Source of the DNA: Marinobacter koreensis
Lineage (GTDB): Bacteria; Pseudomonadota; Gammaproteobacteria; Pseudomonadales; Oleiphilaceae
DNA length: 64,000 bases
Assembly: GCF_023156285.1 (NCBI RefSeq)
Contig: NZ_JAKZAJ010000003.1
Span: forward strand, 186,001 to 250,000
Direction of reading: 5' to 3'
Part shown: piece by piece, positions 45,416 through 55,810 of the stretch
Layout: the number at the start of each line of letters is the position of its first letter
Numbering within the stretch: the first letter of the stretch is position 1
Position numbers and translations under genes: made by a program
Notes under the pieces: generated by a model
What the model saw: the letters and a program-made list of their open reading frames with translations, nothing else
Told to the model about the DNA's origin: nothing
Databases searched by the model: none

Positions 45416-46228
45416 TCAGCGCGGCAGGCGGCCCCGGAAGGGATGAAGGGTCTTCAGGACTTCCCGGAACAACTTCGGGTTGGCTACAACCAGCTGGCGG
45501 GCGGAACCCGTGGATGGATTGCCGGAGAAGTCGCCCGTGAGTGCTCCCGACTCCATGGCCAGGGTAACGCCAAGGTCCAGCTCCGCTGGTTCGGGGCGGA
45601 AGATCACCGCGGTATCCAGCTGGCCGGAGGCAACCCTCGCAATGTCGAGTACGACGCAGCCGCTGGTACGGAACAGCGCTGAATCGTGTGCCAGTACGGC
45701 GGCCATTTCGCCCCACAGTTGGGACTGCTCGCTCTTGCGGGCCTGGTCAAGGAGGTTGCTGGCAATGGCAGCCTTATCGATCTGCCGGGTTTCGGAGGTC
45801 CGTACCCGGCGGCTGTTCAACGCTGCACCATGGCCCCGTGAGGCGGAATATTCTTCACCAGTGATGGGGTTCACCAGGAGCAGGTTTTCGGTTCGGTTGT
45901 TTTTCTTCTGCGACAATGCCAGGGCAAACTCCGGGATGCCTCGCAGAAAATTCTCCCGTCCAAGGACCGGAAAAATATGCCAGCTTTTGTCGCTGTCGCC
46001 GGCACTTGCCTCGTTGAGTGGGGCGATGCTGTGGTCCTTGTACGCCTTCTCAAGTTGCTCTTTGAAGTTGTCGTAAATGGACTGCTCGACCCGATCCAGC
46101 TGGCGGCTGCGTTCGCTGCTGTCCTTGTCGCTGGATTCCTGACGCTCGAAATGGGCTTTCAGATAATCGGACCCCTGCCGCGCAATGCGCAGGGCCATTT
46201 TGATTGCTGGTTGCATCGGAGTGTTCAT
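45416..46228 (-). CDS. suhB: SuhB-like inositol-monophosphatase homologue lacking catalytic residues
   Basis: A 270-residue protein alignable to SuhB along its length (AIKMALRIARQGSDYLKAHF; VNPITGEEYSASRGHGAALN; RTSGCVVLDIARVASGQLD). The metal-binding residues are gone. The motif around the two aspartates (usually IDPLDGTTNF) reads IFPVLGRENF at residues 85-94, and the third aspartate (RPWD) is proline in R211-P-E-P. It is therefore probably not a phosphatase. E. coli SuhB has a separate role in rRNA antitermination with NusA/B/E/G, which does not need catalysis, so this role may be all that is kept. Position beside secF and trmJ is that of suhB in Pseudomonas. The start at 46228 was chosen; the frame is open further upstream. 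Confidence 0.85.
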   Translation of the reverse strand: MNTPMQPAIKMALRIARQGSDYLKAHFERQESSDKDSSERSRQLDRVEQSIYDNFKEQLEKAYKDHSIAPLNEASAGDSDKSWHIFPVLGRENFLRGIPEFALALSQKKNNRTENLLLVNPITGEEYSASRGHGAALNSRRVRTSETRQIDKAAIASNLLDQARKSEQSQLWGEMAAVLAHDSALFRTSGCVVLDIARVASGQLDTAVIFRPEPAELDLGVTLAMESGALTGDFSGNPSTGSARQLVVANPKLFREVLKTLHPFRGRLPR

Positions 46229-46410
46229 TATCCCGGTGTATGGAGGGCCGGTATGATAGCAAAAGATGACTTGATTTGTCTGTTTTTTGACTCCGGAAAT
46301 CCACGGATGGCGGCAGGTTACGGATTCTCCTGAGGAGCCTGGTCCTGCTCGTTCTGGTATCATGTCGCGCTCGGTTCATCTAGTAGTACTCAGATACGGG
46401 CGACTTCATC

Positions 46411-47277
46411 ATGCACAAACCCGCGCTGCCGCTGGAAGGCACGGATACTTTCAATGACCGGATCCGGATTGTTCTGGTTGAGACCACTCATTCCGGGAAC
46501 ATCGGCGCCGTGGCCCGTGCCATGAAGAATATGGGACTGGGTAGTCTCTGGTTGGTCAATCCCAAGTCCTTTCCGGATGAAGCTTCCTACGCCCGGTCCG
46601 CCGGCGCCTCCGATGTGCTTGATCGGGCCCGGGTGGTCGCGAGTCTCGACGAGGCGATCGATGATTGCGTTCTGGTGATGGGAACCAGTGCGCGGGGCAG
46701 GAAAGTGCCATGGCCGGTAATGCCGCCGCCAGAGGCCGCGATTACCGCTTCAGACGCTTCCGCCGATGGCAATGTGGCGCTGGTGTTCGGGCGCGAGAGT
46801 AACGGCCTGAGCAATGACGAGTTGCAGCGTTGCCATCATCATATCCACATTCCCTCCAATCCCGAGTACAGCTCGCTGAATCTGGCCATGGCGGTCCAGG
46901 TGATGTGTTACGAATTGCGAATGCATTATCTCCGCGGCCTTGAAGCGGGCGAGGGCAGCCCATACCTCAAGCCCATGGCGGCACCGGGTGATGCCGGCTG
47001 GGATGTGTCCCTGGCAAGCGTTCGTGACGTCGAGGGCTTTTTCGGCCACCTGGAACAGATGCTGATCGATGTCGAATTCCATCGCAGGGACAATCCGCGC
47101 CAGCTAATGACGCGCTTGCGGAGGCTATTCCAGCGCGCCAGACTGGACGAAATGGAGGTTAATATCCTTCGCGGCATCCTGACGGCTGCCCAGAAAGCGG
47201 CCGGAAAGCAAGGCGCTAACTCTCAATCCGCCGGGGATGATGCCTCGGCACCGGGACAGGAAAAAGATCATGTTTAA
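46411..47277 (+). CDS. trmJ: TrmJ, tRNA (cytidine/uridine-2'-O-)-methyltransferase
   Basis: A 288-residue SPOUT methyltransferase acting on nucleotide 32 of the tRNA anticodon loop. Motifs are [53 protein letters not shown] (the knot that binds S-adenosylmethionine) and [25 protein letters not shown]. The C-terminal extension (about 165-260) is the TrmJ-specific tail. Its stop overlaps cysE by 8 bases, and it is transcribed divergently from the suhB-like gene. Confidence 0.95.
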   Translation: MHKPALPLEGTDTFNDRIRIVLVETTHSGNIGAVARAMKNMGLGSLWLVNPKSFPDEASYARSAGASDVLDRARVVASLDEAIDDCVLVMGTSARGRKVPWPVMPPPEAAITASDASADGNVALVFGRESNGLSNDELQRCHHHIHIPSNPEYSSLNLAMAVQVMCYELRMHYLRGLEAGEGSPYLKPMAAPGDAGWDVSLASVRDVEGFFGHLEQMLIDVEFHRRDNPRQLMTRLRRLFQRARLDEMEVNILRGILTAAQKAAGKQGANSQSAGDDASAPGQEKDHV

Positions 47278-48043
47278 TCAGCTGAGGGAAGACATTAACA
47301 GTGTTTTTCACCGGGATCCGGCGGCAAGGAATACCTTTGAGGTGCTGACCAATTATCCGGGGCTGCATGCGCTGCTGTCTCACCGTTTTGCGCACTGGCT
47401 CTGGGGTCTCGGACTCAAGTGGCTTGCCAGGACGATCTCCACGATTGCCCGTTGGCTGACAGGGATCGAGATTCATCCCGGAGCCACTATTGGCCGGCGG
47501 TTCTTTATTGACCACGGGATGGGCGTCGTGATTGGTGAAACCACGGTGATCGGTGACGATGTAACGCTTTATCAGGGTGTCACTCTCGGCGGAACAAGCT
47601 GGAACAAGGGCAAGCGCCACCCGACCATCGGGAACGGTGTGGTCGTTGGAGCGGGTGCGAAGATTCTCGGGCCCTTTGAGGTCGGCGAGGGTGCCAAGAT
47701 CGGGTCGAACTCGGTGGTAACCAAGGCCGTTCCGGCCGGCGCGACGGTAGTGGGGATTCCCGGCCGCGCGATCGTAAAACGGAAATCCGAAGACGATGTC
47801 CGCCGAAAGGAAATGGAAGAACGCATGGGCTTCGATGCCTACGGTGTAACCGAAGAGATGCCGGATCCGGTAGCCCGCTCAATGCGGGCGTTGCTTGATC
47901 ACATGCATGCGGTGGATGATCGCATCGAGACCATGTGCAAAGCGCTGAAAAAGGTGAACAGCGAGTATCAGAACGGCGAGCTTCCGCCGTTGCACGATGA
48001 GGACTTTGATTGCGTTCGGGACGAAACGGACACCCGGAGCTGA
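47270..48043 (+). CDS. cysE: CysE, serine O-acetyltransferase
   Basis: A 257-residue left-handed beta-helix acetyltransferase making O-acetylserine, the precursor of cysteine. Hexapeptide-repeat features are [44 protein letters not shown] and [27 protein letters not shown]. The catalytic histidine and aspartate lie in FIDHGMG. The protein matches the shorter NifP/EpsC-type form. It precedes iscR, so cysteine synthesis and sulfur delivery lie together. Confidence 0.95.
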   Translation: MFNQLREDINSVFHRDPAARNTFEVLTNYPGLHALLSHRFAHWLWGLGLKWLARTISTIARWLTGIEIHPGATIGRRFFIDHGMGVVIGETTVIGDDVTLYQGVTLGGTSWNKGKRHPTIGNGVVVGAGAKILGPFEVGEGAKIGSNSVVTKAVPAGATVVGIPGRAIVKRKSEDDVRRKEMEERMGFDAYGVTEEMPDPVARSMRALLDHMHAVDDRIETMCKALKKVNSEYQNGELPPLHDEDFDCVRDETDTRS

Positions 48044-48076
48044 ATACTTGACTGGTTTACTGGGTCAATTCATACT
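48044..48076 (+). promoter_or_regulatory. iscR promoter with candidate IscR binding site
   Basis: The -35 TTGACT (48048-48053) and -10 CATACT (48071-48076) are 17 bases apart. ATACTTGACTGGTTTA, overlapping the -35, matches the first half of the type 1 IscR consensus (ATASYYGACTRWWWYAG), as expected for Fe-S-dependent autorepression. The second half is a weaker match. Confidence 0.6.
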
Positions 48077-48118
48077 CGTTCCTGTTATCCGAGAACGATC
48101 CCGCCCGGGGCTTATACC

Positions 48119-48616
48119 ATGAAACTGACGACCAAAGGCCGCTATGCTGTCACAGCGATGCTTGATCTGGCGCTCCATGGAGACCAGGGGCCAGTCAGTC
48201 TTGCGGATATCTCGACCCGGCAGGAGATCTCACTGTCCTACCTTGAACAGCTTTTTTCCCGGCTTCGTCGCCAAAAGCTCGTCACCAGCATTCGGGGACC
48301 GGGGGGCGGGTACCGCCTGAGCCGGGATGCCGATCACGTGTTTATCGCGGAAGTGGTAGACGCTGTGAGCGAGTCCCTGGATACGACGCGCTGTGGAAAC
48401 AAAGGGGACTGCCAGAAAGGCGAGAAGTGTCTGACCCACCATCTATGGTCCGATCTGAGCGACCAGATCCACCAGTTCCTCAGTGAAATCAGTCTTGGGG
48501 ACCTGATGAAAAAACACGAGATCCGCGAGGTCGCGGATCGCCAGAACCGCCTTCAATCTGATGCGGAATCTGAAACCATTAATACCGAACGCCTGAGCGA
48601 CCAGGCGCCGGCCTGA
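48119..48616 (+). CDS. iscR: IscR, [2Fe-2S] transcriptional regulator (Rrf2 family)
   Basis: A 165-residue Rrf2-type repressor. It begins [20 protein letters not shown], with a winged helix ([33 protein letters not shown]). The cluster ligands are three cysteines in [14 protein letters not shown], in the IscR spacing; a histidine nearby can serve as the fourth. It represses Fe-S genes when clusters are plentiful. Only iscS follows it. Confidence 0.96.
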   Translation: MKLTTKGRYAVTAMLDLALHGDQGPVSLADISTRQEISLSYLEQLFSRLRRQKLVTSIRGPGGGYRLSRDADHVFIAEVVDAVSESLDTTRCGNKGDCQKGEKCLTHHLWSDLSDQIHQFLSEISLGDLMKKHEIREVADRQNRLQSDAESETINTERLSDQAPA

Positions 48617-48638
48617 TTCAAAAAAGCTTCTACTGATC

Positions 48639-49787
48639 ATGAAAAAGCCCGTCTATCTGGACTACGCGGCCACGACGCCCGTTGATCCTGCTGTTGCCGA
48701 TGAAATGAGCCGCTACCTTACGCTGGATGGCGTGTTCGGGAACCCGGCATCCCGGACCCACGCCTATGGCTGGCAAGCCGAAGCCGCGGTTGAAGCGGCC
48801 CGTCGTCAGGTGGCTGACCTGATTCATGGCGACCCCCGTGAAATCGTCTGGACCTCCGGCGCGACAGAATCGGACAATCTGGCGATCAAGGGGGCGGTCG
48901 CGGGTCGCGATAGTGCCCATATCGTCACCTCCATTATCGAGCACAAGGCCGTGGTCGATACCTGCAAGTGGCTGGAAGCTGAAGGCGTTCAGGTTACCTG
49001 GCTGTCCCCGGATCCCGACGGGCGGGTTCCGTTGGAAAAGGTACTGGATGCGCTGCAGGACAACACCGTGTTGGTCAGCCTGATGATGGTCAACAATGAA
49101 CTGGGCTGTGTTTCGGATGTCGGGACTATCGGTGCTGCATTGCGTGAGCGTGGTGTGCTTTTCCACGTTGACGCAGCCCAGGCGGCAGGCAAGTTGCCGA
49201 TCGATGTGAATGCGACCCCGGTGGATCTGCTCTCGTTATCCGGGCACAAGGTCTATGGCCCCAAAGGGGTGGGGGCGTTGTACGTCCGGAGGTCGCCAGA
49301 TGTTCGAATCGAAGCCCAGATGCATGGCGGGGGCCACGAGCGGGGCATGAGATCGGGGACGTTGCCGACCCATCAGGTTGTGGGCATGGGGAAGGCCTTT
49401 GCGATTGCCCGTGAGGGACTTGAGGCTGAAATGACTCGGCTTGAGGGGCTGCGTTCGGTTTTTCTGGCGCAGCTGGATGGCCTGGACGGCGTGTCGTTCA
49501 ACGGGAGCGAGTCACATCGTGTGCCTGGCTTGTTGAACCTGTCTTTTGAGGGCGTTGAGGCGGAGTCGCTGATGCTGGGTTTGCGGGATCTGGCGGTCTC
49601 CTCCGGTTCGGCCTGTGCGTCGGCCACGGTGGAGCCGTCCTACGTGCTCCGGGGTATTGGTCTGGACGATGCCCAGGCGCATCGGGCGTTACGATTTTCG
49701 TTTGGCCGGTTTACCACCGAGGAGGAAATCGCCTTCGCGGGGACCCAAATAGTTGATGTTGTGGGCCGGCTACGCAAGGTGCGGTAG
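48639..49787 (+). CDS. iscS: Cysteine desulfurase, IscS/NifS type
   Basis: A 382-residue PLP enzyme that takes sulfur from cysteine for Fe-S clusters and thiolation. The N-terminus [15 protein letters not shown], the PLP lysine in [12 protein letters not shown] and the mobile cysteine loop [18 protein letters not shown] are present. It ends about 20 residues earlier than E. coli IscS, whose C-terminal tail helps dock IscU. No iscU, iscA, hscBA or fdx follows; the next gene is ndk. Confidence 0.93.
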   Translation: MKKPVYLDYAATTPVDPAVADEMSRYLTLDGVFGNPASRTHAYGWQAEAAVEAARRQVADLIHGDPREIVWTSGATESDNLAIKGAVAGRDSAHIVTSIIEHKAVVDTCKWLEAEGVQVTWLSPDPDGRVPLEKVLDALQDNTVLVSLMMVNNELGCVSDVGTIGAALRERGVLFHVDAAQAAGKLPIDVNATPVDLLSLSGHKVYGPKGVGALYVRRSPDVRIEAQMHGGGHERGMRSGTLPTHQVVGMGKAFAIAREGLEAEMTRLEGLRSVFLAQLDGLDGVSFNGSESHRVPGLLNLSFEGVEAESLMLGLRDLAVSSGSACASATVEPSYVLRGIGLDDAQAHRALRFSFGRFTTEEEIAFAGTQIVDVVGRLRKVR

Positions 49788-49807
49788 GCAGTCGGTCCCG
49801 GACTGCG

Positions 49808-49813
49808 TATAAT
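49808..49813 (+). promoter_or_regulatory. -10 element before ndk
   Basis: A consensus TATAAT follows a small hairpin (GCAGTC/GGACTGC near 49791-49807) and lies 43 bases before the ndk ATG. No convincing -35 is visible, so the hairpin may also end iscS transcripts. Confidence 0.4.
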
Positions 49814-49855
49814 CGCAGGCCTGAATTTTTACCCTAACCATAGTGGAGACTTACC

Positions 49856-50284
49856 ATGGCAAACGAGCGCACGCTCTCTATCATCAAGCCCGACGCGGTC
49901 GCCAAGAATGTGATTGGCGAAATCTACAGCCGTTTCGAAAAGGCCGGCCTCAAGATTGTTGCCGCCAAGATGATGCATCTCACCCAGGAACAGGCCGAGG
50001 GCTTCTATGCCGAACACAAAGAGCGTCCGTTCTTTAACGACCTGGTGGCCTTCATGACGTCCGGACCGGTTGTTGTTCAGGTGCTGGAAGGCGAGGGTGC
50101 TATCCTGAAAAACCGTGACCTGATGGGTGCTACCAATCCGAAGGAAGCGGAAGCAGGCACCATTCGTGCTGATTTTGCCTCCTCAATTGATGCAAACGCC
50201 GTTCACGGTTCTGATTCCGCGGCTTCTGCAGAGCGCGAAATCGCTTATTTCTTTAATGACAACGAGATTTGCCCGCGCGGCTGA
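49856..50284 (+). CDS. ndk: Ndk, nucleoside diphosphate kinase
   Basis: A 142-residue NDP kinase. It starts [31 protein letters not shown], and the phosphohistidine is in [20 protein letters not shown]. It equalises nucleoside triphosphate pools. It lies between iscS and rlmN, as in Pseudomonas after the isc operon. It probably has its own promoter and a hairpin behind it. Confidence 0.97.
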   Translation: MANERTLSIIKPDAVAKNVIGEIYSRFEKAGLKIVAAKMMHLTQEQAEGFYAEHKERPFFNDLVAFMTSGPVVVQVLEGEGAILKNRDLMGATNPKEAEAGTIRADFASSIDANAVHGSDSAASAEREIAYFFNDNEICPRG

Positions 50285-50294
50285 TCGTGTTGTC

Positions 50295-50319
50295 CCGGGG
50301 CAGTCACTGACTGCCCCGG
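50295..50319 (+). terminator. GC-rich hairpin between ndk and rlmN
   Basis: CCGGGGCAGT pairs perfectly with ACTGCCCCGG around a five-base loop, 10 bases after the ndk stop. The sequence after it (ATTGGTTAT) has few consecutive T residues, so it is probably an attenuating or stabilising hairpin rather than a full terminator. Confidence 0.5.
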
Positions 50320-50344
50320 ATTGGTTATCTGATCGAGGTTACAA

Positions 50345-51457
50345 ATGACCGCTGGTGTCGAAAGGACCAATCTGCTCGGAATGCCCAAGGCGAAGCTTGA
50401 GGCATTCTTCGAAACGCTGGGCGAGAAACGCTTCAGGGCCCAGCAGGTATTGCAGTGGATCCACCAGCGTGGCGTGGATGACTTCGATCAAATGACCAAT
50501 ATGAGCAAGGTGCTCCGGGAGAAGCTCAAGGACGTTGCCGAAGTGCGTGGGCCGGAGGTGGTCTATGACGAGACGTCGAAAGACGGAACCCGTAAATGGG
50601 TCATGCGCATGGATAACGGCAACAGCGTGGAGACGGTGCTGATACCGGATGGCGAGCGCGGTACCTTGTGCGTGTCCTCCCAGATTGGCTGCAGTCTTGA
50701 CTGCACCTTCTGCTCCACCGGCAAGCGCGGATTCAACCGCAATCTGACTGCTGCAGAGATTATTGGCCAGGTCTGGGTTGCGAGAAGGGCCTTCATGCCT
50801 TTCGAGCCCAATGCCGATCGGCCGATCACGAATGTGGTCATGATGGGCATGGGTGAGCCGCTACTGAACTTCGACAATGTGGTCGATGCGATGAACCTGA
50901 TGATGGAAGATCTGGCTTACGGGATTTCCAAGCGTCGGGTGACACTCAGCACCTCGGGTGTTGTACCAGCATTGGACCGTCTGGGTGAAGTTACCGATGT
51001 TTCACTGGCCATTTCGCTCCATGCACCGAATGATGAGCTGCGTAACCAGTTGGTGCCGTTGAATAAAAAGTATCCGATCTCGGAATTGCTGGCGGCAACG
51101 CGTCGTTATCTCAGTCGGCTGCCGGACAAACGGAAGGCAACGATCGAGTACACGGTCATCGAGGGTGTTAACGACCAGCCCGAACATGCTCGGGAACTGG
51201 TTACGCTCCTGAAAGGCCTGCCGTGCAAGATCAATCTCATTCCGTTCAATCCGTTCCCGGAAAGCGATTTCCGGCGCCCCAGTATGAACGCAACCCGGCG
51301 GTTTCAGGCGGTACTGAACGAAGCCGGCTTCGTCACGACTGTGCGGACCACACGTGGAGATGATATCGACGCAGCATGCGGTCAGCTGGTCGGACGGGTA
51401 GAGGATCGTACTCGCCGAAGTCAGCGATACATTGCGGTACAGCAGGTCAACCCCTGA
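50345..51457 (+). CDS. rlmN: RlmN, dual-specificity rRNA/tRNA adenine-C2 methyltransferase
   Basis: A 370-residue radical SAM enzyme that methylates A2503 of 23S rRNA and A37 of some tRNAs. The CxxxCxxC cluster motif is in [38 protein letters not shown] precedes it, and the C-terminal catalytic cysteine is in [10 protein letters not shown]. It is followed by pilW, rodZ, ispG and hisS in the order seen in Pseudomonas. Confidence 0.96.
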   Translation: MTAGVERTNLLGMPKAKLEAFFETLGEKRFRAQQVLQWIHQRGVDDFDQMTNMSKVLREKLKDVAEVRGPEVVYDETSKDGTRKWVMRMDNGNSVETVLIPDGERGTLCVSSQIGCSLDCTFCSTGKRGFNRNLTAAEIIGQVWVARRAFMPFEPNADRPITNVVMMGMGEPLLNFDNVVDAMNLMMEDLAYGISKRRVTLSTSGVVPALDRLGEVTDVSLAISLHAPNDELRNQLVPLNKKYPISELLAATRRYLSRLPDKRKATIEYTVIEGVNDQPEHARELVTLLKGLPCKINLIPFNPFPESDFRRPSMNATRRFQAVLNEAGFVTTVRTTRGDDIDAACGQLVGRVEDRTRRSQRYIAVQQVNP

Positions 51458-51491
51458 GGCTAAAACCACCAGATGCGAGGACTGTGGAATC

Positions 51492-52298
51492 GTGAGGACT
51501 AAACGTGTAATCAGGCGAATCTCCATGGCGTTCATACTGGTGGGCCTCGCCGGTTTAGCGGGATGCGTAACGACCACGAACAGTCCGTTTGCCCGGGAAG
51601 CAGACAAACAGGAAGCCATCCATAACTATGTGAAGCTGGCGACAGCGTATATCGGGCAGGGTAATTTCGAGCGAGCCCGACACCATCTGGATCGTGCGCT
51701 TCAGATCGATCCGGATAACGCCGCGGCGCTATCGGCAAGGGGGCTGGTTGAAAACGCCAATGGCGAAACCGAGCTCGCCGACGAAAGTTTCAGAAAAGCC
51801 ATCGATTCAGATCCTGGTTACACCCGGGGGCGGGTCTACTACGGCGCATTCCTGTATGCCCAGGGGCGCATGGAGGAGGCCAGAAACCAGTTTCGTGCAG
51901 CGTCCCGGGACACTGAGTACAAGGATCGGGGTTCGGTGTTCTACAACCTGGGGCTGACCCAGGAGAAGCTCGGCGAACCTGACAAGGCCGCGACCTCCTA
52001 TCGGCGTACGGTGGAACTGTCCCGTGGCGATTCCCGTCCGTTGCTGTCCCTGTCCCGTGTGCTGGTGGAAGAAGGGAACTATCAGGCGGCATCCCGGTAT
52101 TACAGCCGGCTGCTATCGGTGATTGCCCATAACAAAGGCATCAAGCATTCGGCGGAAAGTCTCTTTACCGGTATCCGGATTGCCCGCCATTTTAACGACC
52201 GCGACCAGGAAGCCAGCCTGGCGTTGTTGCTGAAAAATGAATACCCGGAGTCAGTGGAATACCAACAATACAAGGTGCTGATTTCTAATGGCCAGTGA
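51492..52298 (+). CDS. pilW: PilW/PilF, type IV pilus biogenesis TPR lipoprotein
   Basis: A 268-residue lipoprotein containing about six tetratricopeptide repeats (for example ATAYIGQGNFERARHHLDRALQIDPDNAAAL). The lipobox is LAGC after a basic N-terminus. It helps the secretin PilQ reach and assemble in the outer membrane. The start GTG at 51492 is preferred because it supplies the basic n-region, though an ATG at 51525 is possible. It overlaps the start of rodZ by 11 bases and follows rlmN, as in Pseudomonas. Confidence 0.9.
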   Translation: MRTKRVIRRISMAFILVGLAGLAGCVTTTNSPFAREADKQEAIHNYVKLATAYIGQGNFERARHHLDRALQIDPDNAAALSARGLVENANGETELADESFRKAIDSDPGYTRGRVYYGAFLYAQGRMEEARNQFRAASRDTEYKDRGSVFYNLGLTQEKLGEPDKAATSYRRTVELSRGDSRPLLSLSRVLVEEGNYQAASRYYSRLLSVIAHNKGIKHSAESLFTGIRIARHFNDRDQEASLALLLKNEYPESVEYQQYKVLISNGQ

Positions 52299-53283
52299 TG
52301 AAAAGTCTCAACCAGAAGTCAATGACCCTGTTGGGCAGCAGCTCAAACGGGCGCGTGAAAAGATCGGTCTGAGTGTTGCCGAGGTTGCGGATGCACAGCA
52401 CCTGCGTCCCGCCGTGATACAGGCCATTGAAAATGGCGATCACTCACGCATCGATAGCGAACTTTTCCTGAAGGGGTATGTCCGAGCCTATGCCAATCAG
52501 GTCGGCCTTGACCCGGATGCGTTGATCGAAGCTCTGGATCGGGAGTTGGAACCACTCCGAAAGGAGCGTGAGCGGCAATACGAAGCCAATCCGCTGGTCG
52601 ATATCGAACGCCGGAGAAGGCAGAAACGTCGGATCGCCAAGGCACTTCTGCTGGTTCTGGTATTGGTTCTCGCGGGCTATCTGGTGTTCCGTTTTCTGAT
52701 CGAAGACCGGATTTCTGAAACCGCTGCGCCCACGCAGGCGGAATCTGCGGCTCCGGTTCAGACCGATGTGGCTGAATCCGTTCAGGACCAGCCCGCGATT
52801 GAAGATGAGCCTGCTGTGGCGTCGAATGAGTCACAACTGGCTGCCTCTCCTGATACCGGCACCATGGACAATGTCGAAACATCGGAGGGCGGAGATTTGA
52901 CGTCCCCGGTTGCTCCGGAAGACACCGGGGATGTAGCAGCTCCCGCAGGAGAGGAGTCTCTAGCCGGGACGGGAACAGAGCAAATGGCAGAGGCGCCAGC
53001 AACCGTTACCGAGCCGGAGCCGATCGCGTTGTCGGACAAGGGCAGATTACAGATGACCTTCAAGGCAGATTGCTGGGTCCAGGTATCCGATTCTGTTGGC
53101 AACCGTTTGGTCGCCTCACTGCAACGTTCCGGCGATACACTGGATGTGGCCGGCGAGGCGCCACTGCGGGTCGTGATCGGTGCCGTGGACGCGGTAGATA
53201 CCATCAAGTTTGAGGGGGAGCCGGTGGATTTGAACGGGTTTCGCGTGACAAACAATCGCTCGGAATTCACCCTGGCACCCTGA
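52288..53283 (+). CDS. rodZ: RodZ-type cytoskeletal protein
   Basis: A 331-residue bitopic protein. An N-terminal helix-turn-helix ([33 protein letters not shown]) contacts MreB. A basic stretch ([15 protein letters not shown], near residue 108) precedes a single transmembrane segment ([20 protein letters not shown]). A long acidic linker and a C-terminal DUF4115 domain ([21 protein letters not shown]) lie in the periplasm. It helps set rod shape. Overlaps pilW. Confidence 0.92.
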   Translation: MASDEKSQPEVNDPVGQQLKRAREKIGLSVAEVADAQHLRPAVIQAIENGDHSRIDSELFLKGYVRAYANQVGLDPDALIEALDRELEPLRKERERQYEANPLVDIERRRRQKRRIAKALLLVLVLVLAGYLVFRFLIEDRISETAAPTQAESAAPVQTDVAESVQDQPAIEDEPAVASNESQLAASPDTGTMDNVETSEGGDLTSPVAPEDTGDVAAPAGEESLAGTGTEQMAEAPATVTEPEPIALSDKGRLQMTFKADCWVQVSDSVGNRLVASLQRSGDTLDVAGEAPLRVVIGAVDAVDTIKFEGEPVDLNGFRVTNNRSEFTLAP

Positions 53284-53317
53284 ACGAATCCATTCGTATT
53301 TTTTTGGTCCTGAAAAC

Positions 53318-54436
53318 ATGAAGCACGAATCTCCTATCAAGAGACGTCAATCTCGCCAGATCATGGTGGGGAAGGTTCCGGTGGGCGGTGATGCACCCAT
53401 TGCCGTGCAGAGCATGACCAACACCGATACCTGTGATGTTGATGCCACCGTTGCCCAGATCCGGGCATTGGAGGAAGCGGGTGCGGACATCGTCCGTGTA
53501 TCCGTGCCGTCCATGGACGCGGCGGAAGCATTCGGCAAGATTCGTCAGCAGGTGAATGTGCCGCTCGTCTCGGACATTCATTTCGATTATAAAATCGCAC
53601 TCCGGGTGGCTGAACTCGGCGTCGACTGTCTTCGGATCAATCCAGGCAATATCGGTCGGGATGACCGGGTCAGCGCAGTGATCGAGGCGGCTCGTGATCG
53701 TGGTATTCCGATCCGGATCGGGGTTAACGCGGGGTCACTGGAAAAGAGCCTGCAACGGAAGTACGGCGAGCCCACCGCAGACGCACTGGTGGAGTCCGCC
53801 ATGCGGCATATCGACATCCTGGATCGCTATGACTTCCAGAACTTCAAGGTCAGTCTGAAGGCTTCGGAAGTGTTCATGACGGTGGATGCCTACCGGAAGA
53901 TTGCCAGCCAGATCGACCAGCCGCTGCATCTTGGCATCACCGAAGCGGGTGGCTTTCGCTCGGGGACGGTGAAATCGTCCATCGGGCTCGGCATGCTTCT
54001 TATGGACGGCATTGGCGATACCATCCGGGTGTCGCTTGCAGCTGACCCTGTGCAGGAAATCAAGGTCGGTTACGACATCCTGAAGAGCCTGCGGCTTCGC
54101 AGCCGTGGGATCAATTTCATCGCATGTCCGAGCTGCTCCCGGCAGAACTTCGATGTCATTCAGACCATGAACGACCTCGAGGCACGCCTTGAAGACGTGA
54201 ATACCTCCATGGATGTCGCGATTATCGGGTGTATTGTGAACGGACCGGGCGAGGCCAAAGAGGCTGATATCGGCCTGACCGGAGGCAGCCCCAAGAACCT
54301 GTTCTACATGGCTGGAAAGCCGAACCAGAAGCTTGATAATGCCACGCTCACCGATGATCTGGAACGATTGATCCGGGAGGAGGTGGCCCGCCGCCAGGAA
54401 CAGGAAGAGGCCATCATTGCCCGTTCGGATGACTGA
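53318..54436 (+). CDS. ispG: IspG, 4-hydroxy-3-methylbut-2-enyl diphosphate synthase
   Basis: A 372-residue [4Fe-4S] enzyme of the MEP isoprenoid pathway that reduces MEcPP to HMBPP. The N-terminal TIM barrel includes [21 protein letters not shown]. The cluster ligands are C270 and C273 (FIACPSCSR) and C305 ([12 protein letters not shown]), with the conserved glutamate a few residues later. It is full length and upstream of hisS, the usual order. Confidence 0.97.
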   Translation: MKHESPIKRRQSRQIMVGKVPVGGDAPIAVQSMTNTDTCDVDATVAQIRALEEAGADIVRVSVPSMDAAEAFGKIRQQVNVPLVSDIHFDYKIALRVAELGVDCLRINPGNIGRDDRVSAVIEAARDRGIPIRIGVNAGSLEKSLQRKYGEPTADALVESAMRHIDILDRYDFQNFKVSLKASEVFMTVDAYRKIASQIDQPLHLGITEAGGFRSGTVKSSIGLGMLLMDGIGDTIRVSLAADPVQEIKVGYDILKSLRLRSRGINFIACPSCSRQNFDVIQTMNDLEARLEDVNTSMDVAIIGCIVNGPGEAKEADIGLTGGSPKNLFYMAGKPNQKLDNATLTDDLERLIREEVARRQEQEEAIIARSDD

Positions 54437-54488
54437 ACGGTTCCGGAACACACGCTAACAACCAGACAGAATCAGTAAGGTTTTTCAT

Positions 54489-55769
54489 TTGGCTAAGATT
54501 CAGGCAATTCGCGGGATGAACGATATCCTGCCGGAACAGACGCCGGTGTGGCAGTTTGTTGAAGCGACGGTCCGACAGGTGCTCGGTCAGTATGGTTACC
54601 AGGAAATCCGGATGCCGATTGTGGAGCAGACCGATCTGTTCAAACGGTCCATCGGTGAGGTGACGGATATCGTCGAAAAGGAAATGTATACCTTCGAGGA
54701 TCGCAATGGGGACAGCCTGACCCTTCGTCCGGAGGGAACCGCGGGTTGCGTGAGGGCAGCGGAAGAGCACGGACTGCTGTTTAACCAGACGCGTCGCCTC
54801 TGGTACACCGGGCCAATGTTCCGTCACGAACGCCCGCAGAAAGGACGCTATCGACAGTTCCACCAGATTGGCGTGGAATGTTTCGGAATGAGTGGTCCGG
54901 ATATCGATGCGGAACTGCTGATTCTGACGGCGCGCCTCTGGCAGGCACTCGGACTGACCGATCACGCCCGGCTGGAAATCAATTCCATCGGAACCTCCGA
55001 ATCCCGCAAGGACTATCGTCTGGCCCTCGTAGATTACCTCCGCCAGTTTCACGACCAGCTGGATGCGGACAGTCAGCGCCGGCTCGAGACCAATCCGTTG
55101 CGCATTCTCGACAGTAAGGACGCCGGCACCCGCAGGGTTCTGGAAGGTGCCCCGAAACTGGACGATTATCTCGACGAAGAGTCCCGCGCCCATTTTGACC
55201 GCCTGCGGGAACTTCTTGATGCGGCGGGTATTGGCTATACGGTGAATCCGGCGTTGGTTCGCGGGCTGGATTACTATGGCAAGACCGTTTTTGAATGGAT
55301 TACCGACAGCCTGGGTGCGCAGGGCACCATCTGCGCCGGGGGACGTTACGACGGACTGGTTGAGCAGCTTGGCGGCAAGCCGACCTTTGCCGTTGGTTTC
55401 GCCATGGGGCTGGAACGGCTCATCCTGTTACTGGAGACCCTTGGCCTGATTCCGGATTCTGTCAATGCGAATGCGGATGTCTACCTCACAGCAATGGGCG
55501 ACAGGGCGGTGGCTCCCGCGCTGGCGCTGGCAGAGAAACTCCGCGATCAGTTGCCTGGCCGGACCATTGTCACCCACTGTGGCGGTGGCAGCTTCAAAAG
55601 CCAGATGAAGAAGGCCGACAAGAGCGGAGCCCGTTACGCCATCATTCTCGGCGACAATGAGTTGGACAACGGTACCGCCGCTCTGAAACCGCTGCGTGAT
55701 GATGAGCCCCAACAGGACGTGCCCCAGGCGGAGCTGGCGCAGGCGCTGTCAGACAGGCTTTCACACTGA
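54489..55769 (+). CDS. hisS: HisS, histidyl-tRNA synthetase
   Basis: A 426-residue class II synthetase. Motif 1 is near [17 protein letters not shown], motif 2 is [26 protein letters not shown], and the histidine-binding HisA/B segments are [15 protein letters not shown] and [17 protein letters not shown]. The anticodon-binding domain follows. The start codon is TTG (54489) preceded by an AAGG site; the product begins [15 protein letters not shown] as in relatives, and no in-frame ATG fits. Confidence 0.97.
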   Translation: MAKIQAIRGMNDILPEQTPVWQFVEATVRQVLGQYGYQEIRMPIVEQTDLFKRSIGEVTDIVEKEMYTFEDRNGDSLTLRPEGTAGCVRAAEEHGLLFNQTRRLWYTGPMFRHERPQKGRYRQFHQIGVECFGMSGPDIDAELLILTARLWQALGLTDHARLEINSIGTSESRKDYRLALVDYLRQFHDQLDADSQRRLETNPLRILDSKDAGTRRVLEGAPKLDDYLDEESRAHFDRLRELLDAAGIGYTVNPALVRGLDYYGKTVFEWITDSLGAQGTICAGGRYDGLVEQLGGKPTFAVGFAMGLERLILLLETLGLIPDSVNANADVYLTAMGDRAVAPALALAEKLRDQLPGRTIVTHCGGGSFKSQMKKADKSGARYAIILGDNELDNGTAALKPLRDDEPQQDVPQAELAQALSDRLSH

Positions 55770-55810
55770 AACGAACCCGATAAGAGCAATAATTTTCAAC
55801 AGGAGTCATC

